Source of the DNA: Actinomadura meyerae
GTDB taxonomy: Bacteria; Actinomycetota; Actinomycetes; Streptosporangiales; Streptosporangiaceae
Direction of reading: 5' to 3'
DNA: 64,000 nucleotides
Assembly: GCF_900188445.1 (NCBI RefSeq)
Contig: NZ_FZOR01000005.1
Span: 186,001 to 250,000, forward strand
Part shown: in pieces, positions 8,195 through 18,774 of the stretch
How positions within the stretch are numbered: the first letter of the stretch is position 1
How the letters are laid out: each line of letters starts with the position of its first letter
Position numbers and translations under genes: made by a program
Notes under the pieces: model-generated
Told to the model about the DNA's origin: nothing
Databases searched by the model: none
What the model saw: only the letters and a program-made list of their open reading frames with translations

Positions 8195-9739
8195 CTACGA
8201 ACCGCCGAGGTACTCGGCCTTCAGCTGCGCCTTGTGGATCTTGCCGACGGGGGTCAGCGGGACCTCGGCGGTGATGGCGAACTGCCGGGGCACCTTGTAG
8301 TCGGCGAGGTGCTCGCGGCAGTGCGCGGCGAGCTCCTCCTCGGTGGGCGGCTCGGCGCCGGGGCTCGGGACGACGTAGAACCGGCCGACCTCGCCGAGCA
8401 CCGGGTCGGGGACGCCGATCCCGGCGGCCATCGCGACCTTCGGGTGCGCGGTGAGCACGTTCTCGATCTCGACCGGGTACACGTTGAAGCCGCCCTGGAT
8501 GTACATCTCCTTCTTGCGGCCGCGCAGCACGAGGTGCCCGTCCGGCTCCATCTCGACCATGTCGCCGGTGGCGAGCCAGCCGTCCGGCAGGAACACCTCG
8601 GCGGTCTCGTCCGGCATGTCCCAGTAGCCGGCGGTCACGCAGCCGCCGCGGATCTGGAGCTCCCCGGCCTCGCCCGCCGGGAGGACGGCGCCGTCCGGGC
8701 CGGTGACGCGGCCCTCGAAGTCGCCGATGACCACGCCGAGGGTGCGGGCGACGGTCTCGGGGCCGTCGTCCAGCCGGGACAGCACGCACGCGCCGGAGGT
8801 CTCCGACAGGCCGTACAGGCCGTAGAGGGGCGCGCCGGGAAAGCCGCGGCGGATCGACTCGGCGAGCGCCGGCTCCACGTTCGACCCGCCCGCCATGCAC
8901 AGCCGGACGGACGAGACGTCGTGGTCGGCGAAGTCGGGCCGCCCGAGCATCAGCACGTACATGGTCGGGACGGCGCCGAGGAACGTGACCCGGTGGCGCT
9001 CGATGGCGCGGAGCGCGCCGTCCGGGGAGAAGGCGGGCAGCAGCGCCACCGATCCGCCGCTGACGAGGGCGGCCATGATGGTGCAGGTGATGCCGCCGAC
9101 GTGGTTGAACGGGAGGTGCCCGAGGAGCACGTCGGTGTCGGTCATCGCGAAGTGCTCGGCCTGCGCGCGCGCCGACGCCAGGATGCTCCCGTGCGTGATC
9201 ACCGCGCCCTTGGGCCGCCCGGTCGTGCCGGACGTGTAGAGGATCATCAGCGGGTCGGACGGCTCGACCGCCGCGCGCGCCTCCGCCAGCGCGGCCGGGT
9301 CGGCGGGCGCCGCGGCCAGCTCGTCGAACTCCGCGCCGAAGAAGACGTAGTCGGTGACGCCGGGCACCCGCGACCGGAACTCCGCGAAGAACTTCGCGAA
9401 GTCGAAGCCGGGGACCTCGGGCTCGCTGACGACCATGCGCGCGCCGCTCTGGCCGAGCATGTAGGACAGCTCCTGGTCCCGGTAGCGGACGTTGAGCGGG
9501 ACGATGACGGCGCCGATCCGCGCCGCGCCGAAGAACACGGCCAGCCACTGCGGGGTGTTGAGGCCGAGGAGGCCGATCCGGTCGCCGCGCCGGACGCCGC
9601 GGGCCAGCAGCCCGGCCGCGACCCGGTCGGTCAGCTCGTCGAACCCGGCATAGGTGACCGTGCCGTCGCCGTCGTGCAGGAACGCCCTGCCCCGCGCCGC
9701 CGCCTCTTCCAGCGCGACCCCGACCGTGCTCGCCCGCAT
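8195..9739 (-). CDS. AMP-dependent acyl-CoA synthetase (FadD-like)
   Basis: A 514-aa adenylate-forming ligase making acyl-CoA from a free acid. The P-loop ILYTSGTTGRPKGAV, the GLYGLSETSGA adenylate block, the GDMVEMEPDGHLVLRGR hinge and the C-terminal TPVGKIHKAQLK catalytic Lys are all intact. ATG at 9739 has GGGGAGG seven bases upstream; longer in-frame starts have none. It is convergent with the YnfA gene, with only 12 bases between. The substrate class (fatty versus aryl acid) is not readable. It is one of three acyl-CoA synthetases in the window, and they are not close copies. Confidence 0.9.
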   Translation of the reverse strand: MRASTVGVALEEAAARGRAFLHDGDGTVTYAGFDELTDRVAAGLLARGVRRGDRIGLLGLNTPQWLAVFFGAARIGAVIVPLNVRYRDQELSYMLGQSGARMVVSEPEVPGFDFAKFFAEFRSRVPGVTDYVFFGAEFDELAAAPADPAALAEARAAVEPSDPLMILYTSGTTGRPKGAVITHGSILASARAQAEHFAMTDTDVLLGHLPFNHVGGITCTIMAALVSGGSVALLPAFSPDGALRAIERHRVTFLGAVPTMYVLMLGRPDFADHDVSSVRLCMAGGSNVEPALAESIRRGFPGAPLYGLYGLSETSGACVLSRLDDGPETVARTLGVVIGDFEGRVTGPDGAVLPAGEAGELQIRGGCVTAGYWDMPDETAEVFLPDGWLATGDMVEMEPDGHLVLRGRKKEMYIQGGFNVYPVEIENVLTAHPKVAMAAGIGVPDPVLGEVGRFYVVPSPGAEPPTEEELAAHCREHLADYKVPRQFAITAEVPLTPVGKIHKAQLKAEYLGGS

Positions 9740-9831
9740 GCTGCCGCCTCCCCTTCGGCGCGCCGCCTCCGGCGCGCCCGATGCCGTCCCGTCATCAACG
9801 ATCACGTACTGGGAGCTTTCGGCCTACACCC

Positions 9832-10635
9832 TCACAATTTGCGGCCTACCCCCGCATAGAACCAGATGGGCAGGGCCTCTTCCAGGCTGATGGACCGTTC
9901 CGGGCGCCAGAGCGGCGCCCAGACGATGCCCGGGTCGAGGAGCTCGAAGTCGCCGAACAGGCCCGCCACCTGCTCCTTGGTGCGGGGCGTGCCGGGCGCG
10001 GACGTCCGCTTGTAGACCTCGACGACCTTGGCGACCACGTCCGGGACGCCGTCGGCGGAGGCGTGGGTCAGCGCGAGATGGCTGCCGGGGGGGAGCGCGT
10101 CGCGGAGCTGCGCCATGATGCCCTGCGGGTCGTCCTCGTCCGGGACGAAGTGCAGGGTCGCGACGAGCAGCAGCGCGATCGGCTTGCCGAAGTCGAGCAG
10201 CCGCCGGATCTCGTCGTTCTCCAGGATCTGCCGCGGGTCGCGGGCGTCGGCCTGGATCATCCGCGTGCCGGGCGAGTCGGCGAGGATCGCCCGGCCGTGC
10301 GCGACGACCTGCCCGTCGTAGTCGACGTAGGCGACGCGGGCGGCGGGGTTGACCGACTGCGCGATCTGGTGGACGTTCTGCTGCGTCGGCAGCCCGGTGC
10401 CGATGTCGAGGAACTGGTCGATGCCCCGCTCGGCCAGGTACCGGACGGCGCGGCCGAGGAAGGCCCGGTTCTCCCGGAGCAGGGTCAGCAGGGTCGGATC
10501 GGCGGCGATCGCCTCGTCGGCGGCGGCCCGGTCGGCGGCGTAGTTGTCCTTACCGCCGAGGTAATAGTCGTACATCCGCGCGATGTTCGGGACATTCGGG
10601 TCGAAACCGCTCACCTGCGGGCGCTGACCTGCCAC
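9832..10635 (-). CDS. SAM-dependent methyltransferase, DUF574 family (PF04672)
   Basis: A 267-aa S-adenosylmethionine-dependent methyltransferase of the actinobacterial DUF574 family. The typical opening FDPNVPNIARMYDYYLGGKDNYAADR, the SAM motif FLDIGTGLPTQQNVHQIA (about residues 75-92) and VAYVDYD (second motif) are present. These proteins are very numerous in filamentous actinomycetes and mostly unassigned. GTG at 10635 follows GAGGAGAACTG. There is no clear operon partner: the acyl-CoA synthetase lies 92 bases downstream and the Lrp gene 54 bases upstream, both on the same strand. Confidence 0.9.
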   Translation of the reverse strand: MAGQRPQVSGFDPNVPNIARMYDYYLGGKDNYAADRAAADEAIAADPTLLTLLRENRAFLGRAVRYLAERGIDQFLDIGTGLPTQQNVHQIAQSVNPAARVAYVDYDGQVVAHGRAILADSPGTRMIQADARDPRQILENDEIRRLLDFGKPIALLLVATLHFVPDEDDPQGIMAQLRDALPPGSHLALTHASADGVPDVVAKVVEVYKRTSAPGTPRTKEQVAGLFGDFELLDPGIVWAPLWRPERSISLEEALPIWFYAGVGRKL

Positions 10636-10689
10636 CAGTTCTCCTCACGGCCGCGGGCGCCGGCCCGCGGCTGCCACCAGATTACGCGA

Positions 10690-11205
10690 TCATGAACGGT
10701 CCCCGCGCCCCGCGGGTTCCGGCGGGGTCTCGTCGAAGATCAGCCAGGTGCGGGTGGAGCGGACCCCCTCCACGGCGTGGATGCGGGCGAGGACGACGTC
10801 GCGCAGCGAGGCGTTGTCGGGGGTGCGGACTAGCATGACCAGGTCGACGTCGCCGCCGACGAACGCCATGTGCTCGATGTGCGGCACGTCGCGCAGCCGG
10901 TCCGAGACCTTCCGCCAGGAGTTCTGCTCGATGTTGACCAGGACGTAGGCCGCCGTGCCCAGCCCCGCCCGGACCGGGTCGACCCGCGCGGTGAAGCCGG
11001 TGATGACGCCGTCGGCGACGAGCCGCTCCACCCGCGTGTAGGCGTTGGAGCGGGAGACGCTGACCCGCTCGGCGAGGGCCCGCATCGACATCCGGCCGTC
11101 CGCGCGCAGCTCCCGGATGATCGCCTGGTCGAGCTCGTCGAGCGCCGCCGCCGAATGTCCGGTCTGCCCCGGGCCGGATGCCGCCTCGGAAGACAGTTGG
11201 TCCAT
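10690..11205 (-). CDS. Lrp/AsnC-family regulator, probable bkd regulator
   Basis: A 171-aa feast/famine regulator. The AsnC-type helix-turn-helix (LDELDQAIIRELRADGRMSMRALAERVSVSRSNAYTRVERL; about residues 22-62) is followed by the RAM ligand-binding domain, with VGGDVDLVMLVRTPD as its effector loop. It is divergent from the branched-chain keto-acid dehydrogenase operon at 11314. In other bacteria Lrp-like BkdR proteins activate such operons in response to branched-chain amino acids, so that role is likely here (inference). ATG at 11205 has GTGGAG upstream. Confidence 0.88.
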   Translation of the reverse strand: MDQLSSEAASGPGQTGHSAAALDELDQAIIRELRADGRMSMRALAERVSVSRSNAYTRVERLVADGVITGFTARVDPVRAGLGTAAYVLVNIEQNSWRKVSDRLRDVPHIEHMAFVGGDVDLVMLVRTPDNASLRDVVLARIHAVEGVRSTRTWLIFDETPPEPAGRGDRS

Positions 11206-11313
11206 GTGAACTCCACTGTTTGGCCGAATGTCCTGGATTTGGGCCGCCTATTGAGACCTATGGCCGACCTGGTTCATATTCCTAGCACCGGACGACTGCG
11301 GAGGTGGAGGCGT

Positions 11314-12414
11314 ATGGCGACGGGTCGGATCGAGGCGCTGCTCCCCTCGGAGGAGCCCGTGCGGTTCCTGACCGACGGCGGCGCGGCGGTGCGCGGCAAG
11401 CAGCCGTACCCGGTGCCGGATCCGGAGCTGCTGCGCCGGGCGCACCGGGCGATGGTCGTCGGGCGGCGGTTCGACGCCCAGGCGACGGCGCTGACCAAGC
11501 AGGGCCGGCTGGCGGTGTACCCGTCCAGCCACGGGCAGGAGGCGTGCCAGGTCGGCTCGGTCCTCGCCCTGGAGGACGGCGACTGGTTCTTCCCCACCTA
11601 CCGCGAGTCGATGGCGCTGGTGACGCGCGGCATCGACCCGGTCGAGGTGCTCTCGCTGCTGCGGGGCGACGCCCACTGCGGCTACGACCCCGAGCTCCAC
11701 CACACCGCGCCGCAGTGCACGCCGCTGGCCACGCAGACCGTCCACGCGGCGGGCGTCGCCTACGCGGAGCGGCGCAAGGGGACGGGACGGGTAGCGCTGG
11801 CCTGCGTCGGCGACGGCGCCACCAGCGAGGGCGACTTCCACGAGGCGCTCAACTTCGCCGCCGTGTTCAAGGCGCCGGTGGTGTTCCTGGTCCAGAACAA
11901 CCAGTACGCCATCTCCGTGCCGCTGGACCGGCAGACTGCCGCGCCCTCCCTCGCCCACAAGGGCATCGGGTACGGGGTGCGCTCGGAGCGGGTGGACGGC
12001 AACGACCCGGTCGCGGTGCTGGCCGTCCTGGCGGCGGCCGTCGAGCACGCCCGCACGGGGAATGGACCGTTCCTGGTCGAGGCGCTCACCTACCGGCTCG
12101 AATCGCACACCAACGCCGACGACGCGTCCCGCTACCGGACCGACGCCGAGGCGGACGAATGGCGCGGGCGCGACCCGGTCGCCCGGCTGGAGCGCTACCT
12201 GCGCCGGCGCGGGCACCTCACGGACGCCGACGTCGAGGCGGCGTCGGCGGAGGCCGAGGAGTTCGCCGCGCGGCTCCGGGACCGGATGAACGCCGATCCC
12301 GAGCTGCACCCGATGGGGCTGTTCGAGCACGTCTACGGCACCCCGACCCCGCAGCTGGACGAGCAGCGGGCCCAGCTCCGCGCCGAGATCGAGGCCGAGG
12401 AGGCGCTGTCATGA
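11314..12414 (+). CDS. bkdA: Branched-chain 2-oxoacid (or pyruvate) dehydrogenase E1 alpha
   Basis: A 366-aa thiamine-diphosphate-dependent E1 alpha subunit that decarboxylates 2-oxoacids and acylates the lipoyl arm of E2. The ThDP motif GDGATSEGDFHEALNF through FLVQNN spans residues 166-196, and YPSSHGQEACQVGS and YRLESHTNADDASRYR are family blocks. Assignment to branched-chain rather than pyruvate substrate rests on the separate alpha/beta subunits plus the divergent Lrp regulator. ATG at 11314 follows GAGGTGGAGGCGT. The stop overlaps the E1 beta start by four bases (ATGA), a translationally coupled operon. Confidence 0.88.
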   Translation: MATGRIEALLPSEEPVRFLTDGGAAVRGKQPYPVPDPELLRRAHRAMVVGRRFDAQATALTKQGRLAVYPSSHGQEACQVGSVLALEDGDWFFPTYRESMALVTRGIDPVEVLSLLRGDAHCGYDPELHHTAPQCTPLATQTVHAAGVAYAERRKGTGRVALACVGDGATSEGDFHEALNFAAVFKAPVVFLVQNNQYAISVPLDRQTAAPSLAHKGIGYGVRSERVDGNDPVAVLAVLAAAVEHARTGNGPFLVEALTYRLESHTNADDASRYRTDAEADEWRGRDPVARLERYLRRRGHLTDADVEAASAEAEEFAARLRDRMNADPELHPMGLFEHVYGTPTPQLDEQRAQLRAEIEAEEALS

Positions 12415-13415
12415 TCACGATGGCCCAGGCGCTGAACACGGCGCTGGCGGACGCCCTCGACGAGGACGAGCGGGTCCTGGTGTTCGGCGAGGACGTCGGC
12501 ACGCTCGGCGGCGTCTTCCGCGTCACCGACGGCCTCACCGCCAAGTTCGGCGACGACCGCTGCTTCGACACCCCGCTCGCCGAGTCGGGCATCGTCGGGT
12601 TCGCCGTCGGCATGGCGATGGGCGGCTTCCGGCCCGTCGTGGAGATGCAGTTCGACGCGTTCGCCTACCCCGCGTTCGAGCAGATCGCGTCGCACGTGGC
12701 GAAGATGCGCAACCGCACGCGCGGCCGGGTCGCGCTGCCGATCGTGATCCGGATCCCCTACGCGGGCGGGATCGGCGGCGTCGAGCACCACTGCGACTCC
12801 AGCGAGGCGTATTACGCGCACACCCCCGGCCTGAAGGTCGTCACCCCGGCCACGGTCGAGGACGCGTACTCGCTGCTGCGCGAGGCGATCGACGACCCCG
12901 ACCCGGTCGTGTTCATGGAGCCGAAGAAGCTGTACTGGTCGAAGGCCGACGTCGGGCGGCTGGACCGGACGGAGCCGTTCGGCCGCGCCGCCGTCCGGCG
13001 GACCGGCCGCGACGCGACGCTCGTCGCGTACGGGCCGAGCGTGCCGGTCGCGCTGGAGGCGGCGGCCGCCGCGCGGGACGAGGGCTGGGACCTGGAGGTC
13101 GTCGACCTGCGGACGATCGTCCCGTTCGACGACGCGACCGTGGCGGCGTCGGTGCGCAGGACGGGCCGCTGCGTCGTGGTCGGCGAGGCGGCCGGGTTCG
13201 CGGGCGTCGGGGCGGAGATCGCGGCCCGCGTCCAGGAGCGCTGCTTCCACAGCCTGGAGGCGCCGGTGCTGCGGGTGACCGGGTTCGACATCCCCTACCC
13301 GCCGCCGATGCTGGAGCACCACCACCTGCCGAACGTCGACCGGATCCTGGACGCGCTCGACCGCCTCCAGCGGGACGACCAGCCCGACCCCAAGTACCTG
13401 GGGGGTGCGGCATGA
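12411..13415 (+). CDS. bkdB: Branched-chain 2-oxoacid dehydrogenase E1 beta
   Basis: A 334-aa beta subunit of the E1 component. It has the transketolase pyrimidine-binding domain (FGEDVGTLGGVFRVTDGL, TPLAESGIVGFAVGMAMGG, QFDAFAYPAFEQI) and the C-terminal transketolase domain with DLRTIVPFDD and PYPPPMLEHHHLP. It supplies half of the ThDP site at the alpha/beta interface. Its start overlaps the E1 alpha stop and its stop is four bases inside the long form of the E2 frame, so three subunits are expressed together. No E3 gene is in the window; a shared lipoamide dehydrogenase elsewhere is expected. Confidence 0.9.
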   Translation: MITMAQALNTALADALDEDERVLVFGEDVGTLGGVFRVTDGLTAKFGDDRCFDTPLAESGIVGFAVGMAMGGFRPVVEMQFDAFAYPAFEQIASHVAKMRNRTRGRVALPIVIRIPYAGGIGGVEHHCDSSEAYYAHTPGLKVVTPATVEDAYSLLREAIDDPDPVVFMEPKKLYWSKADVGRLDRTEPFGRAAVRRTGRDATLVAYGPSVPVALEAAAAARDEGWDLEVVDLRTIVPFDDATVAASVRRTGRCVVVGEAAGFAGVGAEIAARVQERCFHSLEAPVLRVTGFDIPYPPPMLEHHHLPNVDRILDALDRLQRDDQPDPKYLGGAA

Positions 13416-13465
13416 GCGGAGCGAACCGGGGGGTGCGGGGGGTCGTCCCCCCGCAGGAGGCACGC

Positions 13466-14758
13466 ATGACGGCCACGGTCTTCAAGCTGCCGGATCTCGG
13501 TGAGGGGCTCACCGAGGCGGAGATCCTGGAGTGGAAGGTGTCGGTCGGCGACACCGTGACGACCGACCAGATCATCGTCGAGGTCGAGACGGCGAAGGCG
13601 GCGGTGGACGTCCCGGTCCCGATCGCCGGGACGGTCGCGGAGCTGTTCGCCGAGGCGGGCACGGTCGTGGACGTCGGCTCCCCGCTCATCGCGATCTCCC
13701 CGGAGACCGCCCTGCCCGACGCCGCCGCCGAGCGGTACCGGGAGGAGGAGCAGGCCGGTTCGGGCAACGTCCTGGTCGGCTACGGGACGACCGAGACCCG
13801 CCGCTCCCGCCGCCGCGCCGCACGTCCGGAGCCCGCCCATCCCGCGGCGGTGGCCCAGGACGAGGCACCGCGCGTGATCTCGCCGGTGGTACGGCGCCTC
13901 GCCAAGGACAACGGCATCGACGTCGCCACGCTCACCCCGACCGGCCCCGGCGGCGTCATCCTCCGCTGCGACGTCGAGCAGGCGATCGCGGGCACCGCCC
14001 CCACCGCCGCCCCGCCCGCCGCTCAGGCGACCGCCCCGGCCGCCGAGGAGCACCGGGAGGCCGCCGATGTCGTGCGCGTCCCGCTGAAGGGCGTCCGGCG
14101 GACGATGGCCGAGAAGCTGTCCCGCAGCCGCCGCGAGATCCCGGACGCGACGACCTGGGTGGACGTGGACGCGACCCGCCTGGTCAAGCTCAAGAAGCGG
14201 ATCGGCGAGGCCGATCCGGACGCCGGTGTCGGGATGCTGGCCCTGTTCGCCGCGATCTGCGTGGCGGGGCTCCGTCGCTTCCCCGAGCTCAACGCCTACG
14301 TCGACACCGAGCGCGAGGAGATCGTCCGGCTGCCGCACGTCCACCTCGGGTTCGCGGCGCAGACCGAGCGCGGCCTGGTCGTGCCGGTCGTCCGGGACGC
14401 GCACCTGCTGCCGCTCGCCGACCTCGCCGCCGCGCTGCGGGAACGGACGGAGGAGGCCCGCGAGGGGCGGCTCTCCCCGGGCGACCTCACCGGCGGCACG
14501 TTCACGCTCAACAACTACGGCGTGTTCGGCGTGGACGGCTCGACGCCGATCATCAACCACCCGGAGGCGGCGATGCTCGGCGTCGGCCGGATCGCCGAGC
14601 GGCCCTGGGCGCACAAGGGGAAGGTGCGGCTGCGGCAGGTGACGCAGCTGTCGTTCACGTTCGACCACCGGGTCTGCGACGGCGGCGTCGCGGGCGGGTT
14701 CCTGCGGTTCGTCGCGGACTGCGTGGAGCGGCCCGAGATGCTGGTCAGTCGCCGGTAG
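13466..14758 (+). CDS. bkdC: Dihydrolipoamide acyltransferase E2
   Basis: A 430-aa E2 core of the 2-oxoacid dehydrogenase complex. One lipoyl domain lies at residues 4-78 with the lipoylated Lys44 in EVETAKAAVD. An Arg/Pro-rich linker is followed by a peripheral subunit-binding domain (RVISPVVRRLAKDNGIDVATLTPTGPGG) and, after an Ala/Pro linker, the catalytic acyltransferase domain ending in FDHRVCDGG with His401 and Asp405. ATG at 13466 is preferred: GCAGGAGGCACGC lies just before it, while the upstream overlapping ATG at 13412 has no ribosome site. The last 14 bases overlap the convergent TetR gene. Confidence 0.92.
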   Translation: MTATVFKLPDLGEGLTEAEILEWKVSVGDTVTTDQIIVEVETAKAAVDVPVPIAGTVAELFAEAGTVVDVGSPLIAISPETALPDAAAERYREEEQAGSGNVLVGYGTTETRRSRRRAARPEPAHPAAVAQDEAPRVISPVVRRLAKDNGIDVATLTPTGPGGVILRCDVEQAIAGTAPTAAPPAAQATAPAAEEHREAADVVRVPLKGVRRTMAEKLSRSRREIPDATTWVDVDATRLVKLKKRIGEADPDAGVGMLALFAAICVAGLRRFPELNAYVDTEREEIVRLPHVHLGFAAQTERGLVVPVVRDAHLLPLADLAAALRERTEEAREGRLSPGDLTGGTFTLNNYGVFGVDGSTPIINHPEAAMLGVGRIAERPWAHKGKVRLRQVTQLSFTFDHRVCDGGVAGGFLRFVADCVERPEMLVSRR

Positions 14759-15371
14759 CCGCCGCGCGGCGGCGCAGCCCGTCGAACGCGACCTTGCACA
14801 GCGCGTCGGCGATCTCCCCCCCACTGGCGCCGCCGCGCGGTCTGTACCACTCGATCAGCGAGTTGACCAGGCCGAACAGCAGCCGGGCGGTGATCGCCGG
14901 GTCGATGTCGGCGCGGATGTCGCCCTCCGCCTCGGCCTGCGCGACGAGCGCGGCGACCCGGTGGTCGAACTCGCGGCGGCGGGCCAGCGCCCGCTTCTCG
15001 ACGGCGGTGTTGCCGCGCACCCGCAGCAGCAGGGTCACGAACGGCTGCCGCTCGACGAGGACGGCGACGCTGGCGCGCACGAGGTGCTCCAGCCGGTCGA
15101 TGGCGCGGCCCTCGACGGCGGCGGTCTCCTCGGCGGCGGCGAACAGCCCGTCGAGGGCCCGGTCGACCGCGAGCTGGAGCAGCTCGTCCTTGCCGCTCAC
15201 ATGGTGGTAGATCGCGGACTTGCCGATGCCGAGCCGCTTGGCCAGGTCGTCCATGCTGGTGCCGTCGTAGCCGCGCTCGTTGAACACCTTGACGGCGACG
15301 AGCAGCAGCGACTCCCGGTCGTAGCCCGGCCTTCCCCGCCGGTTCACCCGCCCGCCGTCCGCAGTAGCCAC
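14745..15371 (-). CDS. TetR-family regulator, probable PaaR
   Basis: A 208-aa TetR-type repressor. The HTH is at about residues 20-64 (LLLVAVKVFNERGYDGTSMDDLAKRLGIGKSAIYHHVSGKDEL). The C-terminal half resembles TetR_C domains of phenylacetate regulators. It is divergent from paaZ, with an 18-bp palindrome between them, so repression of the paa operon relieved by phenylacetyl-CoA is the likely role (known for PaaR proteins, inferred here). The 3-prime end overlaps the E2 gene tail by 14 bases. Confidence 0.88.
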   Translation of the reverse strand: MATADGGRVNRRGRPGYDRESLLLVAVKVFNERGYDGTSMDDLAKRLGIGKSAIYHHVSGKDELLQLAVDRALDGLFAAAEETAAVEGRAIDRLEHLVRASVAVLVERQPFVTLLLRVRGNTAVEKRALARRREFDHRVAALVAQAEAEGDIRADIDPAITARLLFGLVNSLIEWYRPRGGASGGEIADALCKVAFDGLRRRAAATGD

Positions 15372-15440
15372 GGGCCCATTATCGCAGCGCCGAACGCCGT
15401 TCAGCTCTTCTCCCGGGCCCCCGGACCGGGTTAATATCTG

Positions 15441-15458
15441 ACTGAACGGACGGTCAGT
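15441..15458. promoter_or_regulatory. PaaR-type palindromic operator
   Basis: ACTGAACGGACGGTCAGT is an 18-bp near-perfect palindrome (8 of 9 pairs match) lying 17 bases before the paaZ start and downstream of the divergent TetR start. It overlaps the most AT-rich part of the gap (TTAATATCTG), probably the promoter. Confidence 0.65.
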
Positions 15459-15474
15459 AAATCGAGGAGGCCCG

Positions 15475-17513
15475 ATGGCTCCGCTGCCCAGTTACGTGTC
15501 CGGTGCCTGGCACGTCCCGCCGGACGAGGGCGCGCCGCTCACCGACGCCGTGACCGGGGCGGAGGTCGCCCGGATCTCCTCGGCCGGCATCGACATGGGG
15601 GCCGCGCTGGAGCACGGCCGCCGGACGGGCGGCCCGGCCCTGCGGGAGCTGACGTTCCACCAGCGCGCCGCCCTGCTGAAGCAGCTCGGCCTGGCCCTGC
15701 GCGAGCACCGCGACGAGCTGTACGCGCTGTCGGCCCGCACCGGCGCGACGCTCGCCGACTCGAAGATCGACGTGGACGGCGGCATCGGCGTCCTGCTGGC
15801 GTACGCGAGCAAGGGCAAGCGCGAGCTGCCGAACGACACGGTCCTGGTCGACGGGGACGTGGAGCCGCTCAGCAAGGGCGGCACGTTCGCCGGGCGGCAC
15901 GTCTGCACGCCGCTCCAGGGCGTCGCGGTGCAGATCAACGCGTTCAACTTCCCCGTCTGGGGTCCGCTGGAGAAGCTCGCGCCCGCGTTCCTCGCCGGGA
16001 TGCCGAGCCTGGTGAAGCCCGCGCCGCAGACGGCGTACCTGACCGCGCGGCTGGTCGAGCTGATCGTCGAGTCGGGCGTCCTGCCGGAGGGGACGCTCCA
16101 GCTCGTCTGCGGCGACCCCGGCGACCTGCTCGACCACCTGACCGAGCAGGACGTGCTGGCGTTCACCGGGTCCGCCGCGACGGGCCGGCTGCTGCGCGCG
16201 CACCCGGTGGTGACCGGGCGGTCGGTCCGGTTCAACGCGGAGGCCGACTCGCTGAACTGCGCGATCCTCGGCCCGGACGCCCGCCCCGGTACGGCCGAGT
16301 TCGACCTGTTCGTCAAGCAGCTCGTCACCGAGATGACGGTGAAGGCGGGGCAGAAGTGCACGGCCATCCGGCGGGCGCTGGTGCCGTCCGACCTGATGGA
16401 CGAGGTCGCGGAGGCGGCGAGCGAGCGGCTCGCCCGGGTGAAGATCGGGAACCCGGCCGAGCCGGACGTGCGGATGGGCGCGCTCGCGACCCTCGAACAG
16501 CGCGAGGAGGTCCGCCGGCAGCTCAAGAAGCTCCTCGACGCGGGCCGGATCGTGTACGGCGACCCCGAGCGCGTCGAGGTGGTCGGCGCCGACGCCGAGC
16601 GCGGCGCGTTCATGTCCCCGGTGCTGGTGCGCGTGGACGACACCGCCCGCCCCGAGCCGCACGAGGTCGAGGCGTTCGGCCCGGTCAGCACCCTGCTCCC
16701 TTACGACGGCGCCGAGCAGGCCGTGGCGCTCGCCGCGCGCGGCCTCGGCAGCCTGGTCGGGTCGGTGGTCACCGCCGACCCCGACTTCGCGCGCCGCGTC
16801 GTCCTCGGCGCCGCGCCGTGGCACGGGCGGCTGCTCGTGCTGAACGAGGAGGACGCGAAGGAGTCCACCGGCCACGGCTCGCCGATGCCGGGCCTCGTCC
16901 ACGGCGGCCCGGGACGCGCGGGCGGCGGCGAGGAGATGGGCGGCGTCCGCGGCGTCCTGCACCACATGCAGCGCACCGCCGTGCAGGCCGGGCCGTCGAT
17001 GCTGTCGGCGATCACCGGCCGCTGGACGCCGGGCGCGCCCCGCACCGAGACCGGCGAGCACCCGTTCCGCAAGCACCTGGAGGACCTGCGGATCGGCGAC
17101 ACGGTCGTGGCCGGGCCGCGCACCGTCACCCTGGAGGACATCGAGCACTTCGCCGAGTTCACCGGCGACACCTTCTACGCCCACATGGACGAGGAGGCCG
17201 CCAAGGCGAACCCGTTCTTCGGCGGCCGGGTCGCGCACGGCTACCTCGTCGTCTCGTTCGCGGCGGGCCTGTTCGTCTCGCCCGAGCCCGGCCCCGTCCT
17301 CGCGAACTACGGGCTGGAGAACCTGCGGTTCCTCGCCCCGACGTTCCCCGGCGACGAGCTGACGGTGAAGCTGACCGCCAAGCAGATCACCCCGCGCGAG
17401 AACGCCGGCTACGGGGAGGTCCGCTGGGACACCGAGGTCACCCGGCAGGACGGCGCGGTCGTCGCGCAGTACGACGTCCTGACCCTGGTCGCCAAGCGCC
17501 CGGAGGAGAAGGC

Positions 17514-17517
<4 letters not shown>
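15475..17517 (+). CDS. paaZ: PaaZ, bifunctional ring-opening hydratase/aldehyde dehydrogenase
   Basis: A 680-aa two-domain enzyme of phenylacetate catabolism. It hydrolyses oxepin-CoA and oxidises the resulting semialdehyde to 3-oxo-5,6-dehydrosuberyl-CoA with NADP+. The aldehyde dehydrogenase domain (residues 1-510) has Glu256 in RFNAEADSL and the nucleophile Cys295 in KAGQKCTA. The C-terminal MaoC-type hydratase has [19 protein letters not shown] with Asp565 and His570 and then GGRVAHGY. Both active sites look intact. It is first in the operon, and its ATG follows CGAGGAGGCCCG. Its stop overlaps the paaA start by four bases. Confidence 0.95.
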
Positions 17518-18481
<964 letters not shown>

Positions 18482-18482
<1 letters not shown>

Positions 18483-18766
18483 TGGAGAGGGACTGGCCGC
18501 TCTACGAGGTGTTCGTCCGCGGCAAGCGCGGCCTGAACCACGTCCACGTCGGCTCGCTGCGCGCCCCCGACGCCGAGATGGCGCTGCGCAACGCCCGCGA
18601 CCTGTACACGCGGCGGAACGAGGGCGTCAGCATCTGGGTGGTGCGGTCGGAGGACGTCACCGCGTCCAGCCCCGACGAGAAGGACCCGTTCTTCGCCCCC
18701 AGCGGCGACAAGGTCTACCGCCACCCGACGTTCTACGACATCCCCGAGAACGTCCCCCATATGTGA
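18482..18766 (+). CDS. paaB: Phenylacetyl-CoA epoxidase subunit PaaB
   Basis: A 94-aa structural subunit bridging PaaA/PaaC. It begins with the family pattern WPLYEVFVRGKRGLNHVHVGSL and ends HPTFYDIPENVPHM. It overlaps the paaA stop by one base. Size and order match paa operons generally. Confidence 0.95.
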
Positions 18767-18774
18767 GGCTTCTG

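Noticed and set aside
10636..11313. Clear Lrp operator between the Lrp gene and the bkd operon
   Set aside because: No convincing dyad could be picked by eye; the site must exist if the regulation is real, but I cannot place it.
13412..13465. Upstream ATG at 13412 as the E2 start, overlapping the E1 beta stop
   Set aside because: The extra 18 residues do not resemble a lipoyl-domain start and the strong AGGAGG lies before 13466.
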